Assembly (NCBI GenBank): GCA_016180645.1
Contig: JACPAV010000013.1
Span: 25,049 to 89,048, forward strand
Origin: Nitrospirota bacterium
Lineage (GTDB): Bacteria; JACPQY01
Reading direction: 5' to 3'
DNA length: 64,000 nt
A program made the translations under genes and the position numbers. Each line of letters begins with the position of its first letter. Within the stretch, counting starts at the first letter, position 1. The notes below the pieces were generated by a model. The model had not been told where the DNA came from. It saw only the letters and a program-made list of their open reading frames with translations, and did not search any database. Positions 7,611-15,113 of the stretch are shown here, piece by piece.

Positions 7611-7624
7611 TGGCTTCTTGTCAA
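7597..7624 (-). promoter_or_regulatory. Sigma-70 promoter of the nsrR operon
   Basis: On the minus strand, TTGACA (7619-7624) and TATATT (7597-7602) are separated by 16 bases. This is a near-consensus -35/-10 pair. The -10 lies within the NsrR palindrome. Confidence 0.75.
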
Positions 7625-7660
7625 GAGGCTGCGGCCATGGAGGTAGGCGCACCCCCATGC

Positions 7661-7765
7661 CAAGGACGGTATGGGGCCATGAGATGTTGCCGTGCCACGG
7701 ATGGCACGGCATGTAACATGGCCTTTACGGGTGCGTCCGCAGACGCGGGCTAAAGCCCGCGGCTA
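7661..7765. repeat. Dispersed palindromic repeat, family A, plus hairpin
   Basis: Bases 7661-7724 match the core of the repeat at 161-226 (GTATGGGGCCATG, GCCGTGCC / GGCACGGC, ACATGGCC). They are followed by a separate hairpin sequence, GCGGGCTAAAGCCCGC, near 7747. The stretch between the nsrR promoter and the end of sthA holds only these repeats. Confidence 0.6.
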
Positions 7766-7787
7766 CCTGGCCAAACGTGGCGAGGGC

Positions 7788-9248
7788 CTACGCGTTCCAG
7801 CGGCCGAGGGCGTCGTACGCCGCGTACTTGTACGCGTCGCAGAGTGTCGGGTAGTTGAACACGGAGGCGATGAAGAAATCGACGGTCCCTTGGAACATCA
7901 GGCAGGAGACGCCGACGTGCACGACCTCGGCCGCGTTCTCGCCCAGGATGTGAACGCCGAGGAGCTTGCGGGAGTCCCGGTCGAAGATCAGCTTGAGGAA
8001 TCCGTCCGTCCCGGCGATCTGGCCCCTGGGGTTGTTGCTGAATGCGACGCGACCCGTGACCGGCGCCCGGCCCTTCTTCCCTGCCTCTTCTTCCGACAGG
8101 CCGGCGCACGAGACCTCGGGAATGGTGTAGATGCCATAGGGGAGGACGGGGGAGACGCGGTCCTTGTACTTCAAGTCAAAGGCGTGGCACATGGCCACGC
8201 GCCCTTGTTCCATGGACGTGGACGCGAGGGCGGGGAAGCCGATGACGTCTCCGGCGGCGTAGATGTGAGGAACGGTCGTCTGGAAATGTTCATTCACGGC
8301 GAGCTGCCCTCTCGAATCGGCCCGGATGCCGAGCTTATCCAGCCCGAGTTCGTGCGTAACGCCGGACCGTCCGGCGGCGAACAGAAGTTTGTCGGAGGCG
8401 ATGGACCGTCCGTCTTCAAGGGTGGTGACAACGCCGCGGGCCGGGTCGCGCCCAACACTCTTGACCTTCGCGTTGAAGACGATGTCGATGTGGAGGCGTT
8501 GCTTCATGCTTTCACTCAGGCCGTTAGCCACATCTCCGTCGAGAAACGGCAGGAGCCGATCCCGGCCGTCCACAAGGGTCACGTGGGCGCCGAGCGCGGC
8601 GAAGAGGCAGGCGTACTCGCACCCGATCACGCCCCCGCCGATCACGGTCAGGCTTTTCGGTATGGCGTCGAGCTGGAGAATCGTATCGCTGTCGTAGATG
8701 TGGGTGTCGTCGAACGCGATATTGTCCGGGCGGTGAGGGCGGGAGCCGGTGGCGATCAGGATGACGTCGCCTCGAATCGCTCGTCCGCCGCGCTCCCTCG
8801 GTGATCCGGCCATCCTGGCCGGTATCGAAGGTTGGGAGTACGGCGAAGCGTCCTGCCCGCCGTTGATTTCGGACACGCGCAGGGTGTGGGCGTCCTCGAA
8901 CACCGCCGCCCCGGCCACGCGCTCGATCTTGTGGCGTGCGATGTTACGGTCGATCTGCTCGCGCTGCACGCGCTGGATCTCGTCCTTTCGATGCATGAGG
9001 TCCTGCACCGTTACGCCGTCCTTGATCTTCCAGTCGACGTGATAGATCTCCCGCGCCTTCAGCCCCGAGAAAAAAATCGCGCTTTCGCGGAGAGTCTTGC
9101 TGGGGAGCGTGCCCGTATTGACACAGGCGCCGCCGAAATACGGCTCCTTCTCGATGATCGCAACTTTCTTTCCGAAATAGGCGGCCTGGGCGGCTCCCTT
9201 CTCCCCGGCCGGCCCGCCACCGATGACAACCAGATCAAAAGAATCCAC
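7788..9248 (-). CDS. sthA: Soluble pyridine nucleotide transhydrogenase (Si-specific)
   Basis: The 486-residue flavoprotein transfers hydride between NADPH and NAD+. It has the FAD site VVIGGGPAGEKGA, FGGACVNTGTLPSKTLRE (SthA-type, keeping one Cys where disulfide reductases have CxxxxC), the NAD site VIGGGVIGCEYA, and the FAD motif IYAAGDVIGFPALA. The C-terminal dimer domain ends FNYPTLCDAYKYAAYDAL. It starts with GTG 9248. An in-frame insert of about 27 residues (near 150-177) between VSEIN and GDVILIATGSRP corresponds to a family B repeat and is absent from E. coli SthA as recalled. It falls in a surface-linker position, so the enzyme may still fold. Confidence 0.88.
   Translation of the reverse strand: MDSFDLVVIGGGPAGEKGAAQAAYFGKKVAIIEKEPYFGGACVNTGTLPSKTLRESAIFFSGLKAREIYHVDWKIKDGVTVQDLMHRKDEIQRVQREQIDRNIARHKIERVAGAAVFEDAHTLRVSEINGGQDASPYSQPSIPARMAGSPRERGGRAIRGDVILIATGSRPHRPDNIAFDDTHIYDSDTILQLDAIPKSLTVIGGGVIGCEYACLFAALGAHVTLVDGRDRLLPFLDGDVANGLSESMKQRLHIDIVFNAKVKSVGRDPARGVVTTLEDGRSIASDKLLFAAGRSGVTHELGLDKLGIRADSRGQLAVNEHFQTTVPHIYAAGDVIGFPALASTSMEQGRVAMCHAFDLKYKDRVSPVLPYGIYTIPEVSCAGLSEEEAGKKGRAPVTGRVAFSNNPRGQIAGTDGFLKLIFDRDSRKLLGVHILGENAAEVVHVGVSCLMFQGTVDFFIASVFNYPTLCDAYKYAAYDALGRWNA
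8791..8860. repeat. Family B palindromic repeat inserted in sthA
   Basis: This copy resembles 5466-5536: GATCCGGCCATCCTGGCCGG, then AAGGTTGGGAGT, then CTGCCCGCCG. It lies wholly inside the sthA reading frame and encodes part of the extra segment of that protein. Confidence 0.75.
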
Positions 9249-9571
9249 GTGTGCGATTCTGGATGGCCCAAATCATGAAGTCAACTTCCATCGAGGCCAT
9301 GTTCCATGCCGCACCATCCTGGGCGCGGCGACATACGTGGCCCAGGAGGGCCTGGTACTGCGAGTGGAGGCAGCGCCAGGACGGCGCTGCACATGACCGC
9401 TGTATCATGGCCCCGTACCCTCCATGGCACGGGGTTCGGCATCGGCTCCGGTGCTGTCAGATTTGATACTGTGGCGGAGGCGAACCGTCTACCGGCATCC
9501 TGTCTGAATTATTTTGTAATTTCAGGTAAGTCTCTTGCGGGCTTGGCCTCGGAGTTGCGCGTTAGCGGCGC
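9249..9571. repeat. Intergenic region with inverted and partial family A repeats
   Basis: About 320 bases lie between the divergent sthA and the next gene. Bases 9294-9350 are a reverse-orientation copy of the 161-226 core (GGCCATGTTCCATGCCGC at one end, GGGCGCGGCGACAT in the middle). Bases 9376-9412 hold a partial direct copy (CAGGACGGCGCTGCACATG, ATCATGGCC). The last 140 bases (about 9430-9571) show no repeat or clear gene and probably carry the upstream signals of the following gene. Confidence 0.5.
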
Positions 9572-10948
9572 GTGACGCCCCAAATCGCTCTCGTATTGAT
9601 CAGTGCCGTCAACCCTTTTGCGGGGACGACCGGGCTTGGGGCGGCGGACTACCTCAACCCTGCCTTGACCATTTCCGAGGAAATCCAGGATCGCCATCTC
9701 CCGACCGACACGGTGGCCGATCCGATTTTCGACTCCCCGGAGGGCTGGACGATTACCGGGTATCGCCGATTTGCCGACTCCGCGATCTGGTCTGGCCACG
9801 CCCTGGCAGCGGAAGCGTATCGATATGCCGTCACGAAGAGTCCCGAAGCAAAGGCGAACGTCACGAGGATCCTCCATGGCGTGACGCGGCTCATTCACGT
9901 TTCCGGAAAGCCCGGCCTGCTCGCGCGATTCGCCTGGCCGGTCGGGGACGCCGCGATGACCGAGAATGTGAAGCGGGAAGAGGGGGACCCGATCTTCACC
10001 GGGAGCTTTGAAGGCCAATCCTACAACTGGCTCGACAACGTGAGCCGCGATCAATACTCCGGCGTGATGTTCGGCCTCGGTGTGGCGTACGAACTTCTGG
10101 ACGACCCGGCCATGAAAGACGAAATCCGAAAGGACGCCTCCGCCGTGGTGGATTTCCTTTCGAGCAATTTGTGGAACGTCGTTCATCCGGACGGCCATAT
10201 CAGCACGACGTTCATCGGCCGGAACGATCAGATCCTCTCGTTTCTCCAAGTAGGGAAGCTCGTGGACACGGCGCGATTCGGGAAGTCTTATAACACGCAG
10301 GCGGCGCTCTGGTCGGGCACGGTCGAAACGCCGATCGTCTTCGAGCTGATCGACAAGCACAAGTCGTACTACAAGTTCAACCTCGACCACATCAATCTCT
10401 TCAACTTGACGCGCCTGGAAAAAGATTCGGGGCTCCGTGGAAAGTATCTCAGTGCGTTCATGAAGCTGCGTGACGGTCTCCGTGATCATCCGAATGCTCA
10501 CTTCCTTGCGATGGAAATGGGTGTCACCGGGAACACGGCGTACTCCGACTCCATTCGCGGCTATCTGGGTGAGTGGCTGGAAAGGCCGCGGCGCGATGTA
10601 TGGGTGCAGAACAGCGCGCGAACAGACCTAGCCATTTCGGGTGGACGCGCCGTGGATCCGCTGCCCGTACCCGAGCAGTGCACCACCGATTTCCTCTGGC
10701 AACGCAGCCCAACCATCCTCGATTGCGGCGGCGACGGCCGCGTGGAGGGTCCGGGCCTCGACTACACCCTCCCGTACTGGATGACGCGGTACTACACGGA
10801 GAAGACTTCTTCGTCACCTCCTCCTCCGGCCGGTGACGGGAACGCCGGTGGCTGCGTACACTTTCCAGGCTCCAACGGTTCGTTCAGCGAGCTGCTCGTA
10901 TTAGTGCTCGTGGCATTCTCCTTCCTTCTGAGAACTCGAATCGCCTGA
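9572..10948 (+). CDS. Secreted hypothetical protein with C-terminal membrane anchor
   Basis: The 458-residue protein starts at GTG 9572, just after an in-frame TAG. A short hydrophobic N-terminus (IALVLISAVNPFAG) suggests export. The body is helical, with W/D-rich motifs such as GYRRFADSAIWSGHALAAEAYR, RDQYSGVMFGLGVAYELL and DHINLFNLTRL. It resembles an alpha/alpha toroid as in some glycoside hydrolases or epimerases, but no family is confidently recognised. The end has a Pro/Gly linker, a Cys (GGCVHFPG), a hydrophobic helix and a basic tail (FLLRTRIA), a layout like MYXO-CTERM or similar sorting tags. It stands between the repeat region and a sugar dehydrogenase gene. Confidence 0.6.
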   Translation: MTPQIALVLISAVNPFAGTTGLGAADYLNPALTISEEIQDRHLPTDTVADPIFDSPEGWTITGYRRFADSAIWSGHALAAEAYRYAVTKSPEAKANVTRILHGVTRLIHVSGKPGLLARFAWPVGDAAMTENVKREEGDPIFTGSFEGQSYNWLDNVSRDQYSGVMFGLGVAYELLDDPAMKDEIRKDASAVVDFLSSNLWNVVHPDGHISTTFIGRNDQILSFLQVGKLVDTARFGKSYNTQAALWSGTVETPIVFELIDKHKSYYKFNLDHINLFNLTRLEKDSGLRGKYLSAFMKLRDGLRDHPNAHFLAMEMGVTGNTAYSDSIRGYLGEWLERPRRDVWVQNSARTDLAISGGRAVDPLPVPEQCTTDFLWQRSPTILDCGGDGRVEGPGLDYTLPYWMTRYYTEKTSSSPPPPAGDGNAGGCVHFPGSNGSFSELLVLVLVAFSFLLRTRIA

Positions 10949-10998
10949 CCCTCGGTTCTCCCCTTGCCAACCGCCAACGGCCTGCGCATGATGGGGGC

Positions 10999-12186
10999 GT
11001 GATCGGATACCTGAGAAGTCCCCAACGGTTCGCGTGGGTCGCTTCCCTGACCGTCATCCCTTCGCTGGCGGTTCTCTGCGGCGGAAAGAGCGAGAAGGGT
11101 ACACCCGTCACAACGGCGGGCAAGGGAAGCGGCGAATCTGCCGTGCGCGTGGAGACGCTCATCACGGGGCTGGAAATCCCTTGGGAAATCGAATTCGCTC
11201 AGGATGGACGCGCGTTCATCACCGAGAGGCCGGGGCGCGTGAAAATCTTCGACATGGCCTTCTCGCCGCTCGCCACCCAATCCATTCCCGGTGTGAAGGC
11301 CGTCGGCGAAGGTGGACTTCTGGGCATGGCTCTCCATCCGAAGTTCGCCGAGAACCACTGGGTGTATCTCTACCTCACTTACGAGGGGCCGGACGAAAAG
11401 ATATTCAATCGCGTCGTGCGGTTTGTGGAATCGGGAAACGCGCTCGAACCCGAAAGTGGAGATACGCCCAAGGTGATCTTCGATGCGATGCCCGGCAGCG
11501 GGGTCCACAACGGGGGACGCATCAAGTTCGGTCCCGATGGGAAACTGTACATAGCGGCAGGAGACTCGGCCAGGAAGGAGCTGGCGCAGGACCTCACCTC
11601 GCTTGCGGGGAAGATTCACAGAATCAACGACGACGGCACAATTCCGGCCGACAACCCGTTCCCCGATTCCAGTATCTGGTCGTACGGTCACCGGAACCCC
11701 CAGGGACTGACATGGGATTCGAAGGGCCGAATGTATGAGGCTGAACACGGCCCATCAGGATTCGACGGTCCCGGTGGCTACGACGAGGCCAATGCGATCC
11801 GGTCCGGCAAGAACTACGGCTGGCCGAAATACGGAGAAACGGGCAATCCGGCCCTGGTCGATCCGCTTTTCCTGTCGATCGATGCGGTGGCGCCATCTGG
11901 GTGCGTCCTGTACACCGGTGACCGAATCCCGTCATGGAAGGGCAACTTGTTCCTCGCCATGCTGAGGGGGCAACATCTCCGCCGTGTGGTTCTCGAACCC
12001 TCAGACCCCACGCGCCGCAAGTCGGATGAGATCCTTTTTAATCGCGAATTCGGCAGGCTTCGAGATATCGTCCAAGGACCGGACGGCCTCATCTACATCC
12101 TCACGAGTAACCGCGACGGCCGAGCGCAGACCCCATTTCCGACGGCCGAGGACGACCGTCTCCTTCGGATAGGCGCCTCGGAATAG
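10999..12186 (+). CDS. PQQ-dependent sugar dehydrogenase-like (GSDH family) protein
   Basis: The 395-residue protein has an N-terminal membrane-export segment ending near LAVLCGG (possible lipobox) and a six-bladed propeller of the glucose/sorbosone dehydrogenase family. Signatures are GLEIPWEIEFAQDGRAFITERPG, GGLLGMALHPKF, GVHNGGRIKFGPDGKLYIAAGD, YGHRNPQGLTWD and YEAEHGPSGFDGPGGYDE. The His of GVHNGGR and residues in the last two motifs normally hold PQQ and Ca2+. The usual role is periplasmic oxidation of aldoses; the exact substrate is not predictable. The start at 10999 is GTG. Confidence 0.85.
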   Translation: MIGYLRSPQRFAWVASLTVIPSLAVLCGGKSEKGTPVTTAGKGSGESAVRVETLITGLEIPWEIEFAQDGRAFITERPGRVKIFDMAFSPLATQSIPGVKAVGEGGLLGMALHPKFAENHWVYLYLTYEGPDEKIFNRVVRFVESGNALEPESGDTPKVIFDAMPGSGVHNGGRIKFGPDGKLYIAAGDSARKELAQDLTSLAGKIHRINDDGTIPADNPFPDSSIWSYGHRNPQGLTWDSKGRMYEAEHGPSGFDGPGGYDEANAIRSGKNYGWPKYGETGNPALVDPLFLSIDAVAPSGCVLYTGDRIPSWKGNLFLAMLRGQHLRRVVLEPSDPTRRKSDEILFNREFGRLRDIVQGPDGLIYILTSNRDGRAQTPFPTAEDDRLLRIGASE

Positions 12187-12233
12187 GCCCAACCCGATTG
12201 GCCCAGCCGGGCGTGATCTGCTACCATGCGAGG

Positions 12234-15110
12234 ATGAGTTGGTGGGCGCTCGCCGCGTCATGCGGCCATCCTGGCCGCGGGCTGTGGACGCGAGCACGGG
12301 GAACCGTCCTGGCCCCCGCGCTCGCCGCGTCATGCGGCCATCCTGGCCGCGGGCTGTGGACGCGAGCACGGGGAACCGTCCTGGCCCCCGCGCTCATCCT
12401 TCTTCTTCTGCCGCTCGCCATCACCGCCTGCGGCAAACTGAAGAAAGAAGATCTCAAACGTGTGGGGATCTCCGGCCGTGTGGTGGACGGCTCCCAGGAT
12501 ACTCCCCTCCGGCAAGCCACCGTCAAACTCTACAAGCCGGGCGACACGCAGGATCCCTTGGATGAGACTCAATCCGGCGAAGACGGCAAGTTCTCGTTCG
12601 CAACCGCATTCCCCGGGGAATATGAGATCGTTGCATCGGTCCAAGGCTACGCGCCGGCCACGACAACCGTCGTCGTCAATCCCGGCGAGGCCTCCGAGGT
12701 CACCGTCCGCCTTTACCTGACCTCCGACAAGTTCCCCGAGTGGTCCAGCTACATGACCCGGAAGCTGGCGCGAGCCTTTCTATCCGCCAACGGTGAATTC
12801 TGGATCGGCACGGAGGGCGGTCTGCTCCGCTACCCCTCCAACGGTTCCCCGATCGCGTACACCACTTCGGAAGGCCTTCCTTCGAGCGTTGTGCTCTCGC
12901 TCGCCGCCACGGACAAGCACATCTTGATCGGGACGGACAGCGGACTCGCGCGATTCAACATCAAGACCGAGGAATGGGACGTGCTCACGAAGGAGAAGGA
13001 TGGCCTGCCGGGCAATCGCATCAATGGAATCGGAATCGATCCGAAAGACAAGCGACTTTGGGTGGTGACGGACGGGGGGGCCGGCCGCCTCGAAGGACAC
13101 TACTGGACCACCTATCACGCGGGAACCTCGGCGGGCACCGCCTGTTCGTCCAACGGCCTGCCGGACAACGATGTGCGCTCGTTCGTGTTCGATGTGGACG
13201 GGCGCGCGTGGTTCGGCACGGCCAAGGGCGTGGGCGTCTTCTCGAACAACGCGTGGTGCTGGTACTCGAAAGGGAACGCGGATTCCGGGCTGCTCGATCC
13301 TTCCGTGAACGGAATGGCAATGACAGCGGCAGGCGTGGACGGCAAGACGTGGAAATGGTTTGGGACCGATCGCGGCATCAGCACCACCGATGGCTGCAAG
13401 TGGGTATCGTACAGCAGTTTTGAACCTGCCTCGGTGGAATGGCCCCCCGTGGGGGAATCCAGGTGCACCATGGCCGAACAGCTCTGCGACACGTCCACCT
13501 TGACCTTTGGGTGCACGGTGGACGGGAGCGCATGCTTCGACGACCCGGCGCCATGCATCGAAAAGGGAGGATATTGCAGGGCCAGTTGCCCGCTGCCGGC
13601 GCCGAGTTGCGAACTGTCCGCCTCAAAATGCAATGCGCCCCCGGCCAACTGCACCAAACCGGCCAAGGTGTGCGACAAAACCGGGCTCGCCTGTACGTCG
13701 GACGACAGCACCTGCAAACCCGCCGGAGGGAAATGCGTGGATCAGCCCGTTAAGTGCGAAGCGATCGCCACGGGCTGCTCGCTCCCCGAACGATCGTGCC
13801 TGCAAGGGGGCGCGGCGTGCGGAGCATTGGAAGGTCAGTGCGTTACCCCCGGTGTGATGTGCACCATCCCGGATCGCGGATGTGGTCTGGCGGCCACCTC
13901 CTGCACGGGGTCGAACGGCTGCCGCGTGCCGGCTCGAGAGTGCAAATACGCCGCGGCCAGGCCGTGTGCGCAAGTGTATCTCAAAGTGGATGAGGCGAAG
14001 ATGCCGACCGCGGCTGCCCTCTCGATCTACCTTCCGTCTTCCAATGAAGCCTGGGTGGGAACGCCGGCCGGACTCGTTCGTTATTCGCAGGGCACCTGGG
14101 GCCACGAGATCATCAACGTGCCGCTCGGAAAGGTCTCCGGCGTCGGAAGCGACGGGACAAGCATAATCGTCGGACATGAAACGGGACTCAGGGCCTACAC
14201 GGGAACGGAGTGGAAGGATTACCCGGCTCCAGGGGGTCCGATCAGCAGCCTGATCCGGGACGTTCTCCTGGATGCGGATGGGGCGGTGTGGGTGGCAACG
14301 GACAAGGGCGTCAGCCGGTTCAAAGCCGGCGAATGGAAGCACTTTCGCAAGGCGGAGGGGTTGCCGGACGATGATGTTCGCTCCCTGACGCTGGACTCCG
14401 AGGGCAAACTTTGGGCGGCGACCAAGATCGGCCTCGTCAAACTGGAGGGCGAAAAGTTCGCCGGTTTGCCGGACACGTTGGTCGACGAGGATGTTCGCAA
14501 GTTGGCGGGGGATGGGAATGGCGGGCTGTGGGTGGGCACGTCCAAGGGGCTTGTCTACCTCCAAAAGACCCAGGTGAAACGGATGGGCCGCAGTGAGGGT
14601 CTGCTTGGAGAAATCGTCACCTCTCTTTTTCGCGACGGCTCCGGCGCCCTTTGGGTGGCCACCGGCCCCGCCTACGATCCGGCCTGTCTCTGCTTCAACG
14701 GCGGAGGGGTGAATCGAATCGAATCGGGTAAGATCTCCGCGGCCCAGGGTCTCAAGGCCGGTTTGGTGAACGATCTCGGGGTCGATTCGCGCGGATTGTT
14801 GTGGGCGGCCACCAGCCAGGGTTTGAGCCTCTTCGATGGAGTCAACTGGAGGTCGATCCTTCCGAATTCCGCCGACAAGACGGCGGGGCCTCTCAGCGCC
14901 AGCGTCACCGCGCTGGCCTTCGAACCGAGCGGCAAAGCATGGGTGGGAACGGACAAAGGACTGAGTTCAACCGATGATCCCTCGGGGAAGTGGACCCATT
15001 TTGCAACGAAAGATGGACTCGGTGACGTGCGGGTGACCGCTCTCGCCGTACGCGAGAAGGAAATCTGGATCGGCACGAAGAACGGCCTTTCCGTCTACCG
15101 CCCCCAATAG
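12234..15110 (+). CDS. Lipoprotein with two-component-regulator-type propeller and Cys-rich insert
   Basis: From ATG 12234 the protein is 958 residues. The N-terminus carries two 24-residue tandem repeats before a hydrophobic stretch and lipobox (LLLLPLAITACG). Next comes a carboxypeptidase-regulatory-like beta domain (GISGRVVDGSQDTPLRQATVKLY) and then many Reg_prop-type repeats (FWIGTEGGLLRY, ILIGTDSGLARF, VWVATDKGVSRF, LWVGTSKGLVYL, IWIGTKNGLSVY) forming one or two beta-propellers. Between blades, at about residues 410-580, is an insert of about 168 residues with 25 cysteines. The propellers resemble sensor domains of hybrid histidine kinases, but no kinase follows, so this is probably a surface protein. 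TTG 12198 is an alternative start. The next gene begins 3 bases after the stop. Confidence 0.8.
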   Translation: MSWWALAASCGHPGRGLWTRARGTVLAPALAASCGHPGRGLWTRARGTVLAPALILLLLPLAITACGKLKKEDLKRVGISGRVVDGSQDTPLRQATVKLYKPGDTQDPLDETQSGEDGKFSFATAFPGEYEIVASVQGYAPATTTVVVNPGEASEVTVRLYLTSDKFPEWSSYMTRKLARAFLSANGEFWIGTEGGLLRYPSNGSPIAYTTSEGLPSSVVLSLAATDKHILIGTDSGLARFNIKTEEWDVLTKEKDGLPGNRINGIGIDPKDKRLWVVTDGGAGRLEGHYWTTYHAGTSAGTACSSNGLPDNDVRSFVFDVDGRAWFGTAKGVGVFSNNAWCWYSKGNADSGLLDPSVNGMAMTAAGVDGKTWKWFGTDRGISTTDGCKWVSYSSFEPASVEWPPVGESRCTMAEQLCDTSTLTFGCTVDGSACFDDPAPCIEKGGYCRASCPLPAPSCELSASKCNAPPANCTKPAKVCDKTGLACTSDDSTCKPAGGKCVDQPVKCEAIATGCSLPERSCLQGGAACGALEGQCVTPGVMCTIPDRGCGLAATSCTGSNGCRVPARECKYAAARPCAQVYLKVDEAKMPTAAALSIYLPSSNEAWVGTPAGLVRYSQGTWGHEIINVPLGKVSGVGSDGTSIIVGHETGLRAYTGTEWKDYPAPGGPISSLIRDVLLDADGAVWVATDKGVSRFKAGEWKHFRKAEGLPDDDVRSLTLDSEGKLWAATKIGLVKLEGEKFAGLPDTLVDEDVRKLAGDGNGGLWVGTSKGLVYLQKTQVKRMGRSEGLLGEIVTSLFRDGSGALWVATGPAYDPACLCFNGGGVNRIESGKISAAQGLKAGLVNDLGVDSRGLLWAATSQGLSLFDGVNWRSILPNSADKTAGPLSASVTALAFEPSGKAWVGTDKGLSSTDDPSGKWTHFATKDGLGDVRVTALAVREKEIWIGTKNGLSVYRPQ
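12246..12389 (+). repeat. 72-bp tandem duplication with palindromic core, inside a signal peptide
   Basis: Units 12246-12317 and 12318-12389 are identical in sequence as read here. Each contains the palindrome GCGGCCATCCTGGCCGC. Each encodes 24 residues (ALAASCGHPGRGLWTRARGT then VLAP). Without them the N-terminus would read MSWWALILLLLPLAITACG, a normal lipoprotein signal. Confidence 0.9.
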
Positions 15111-15113
15111 CGG

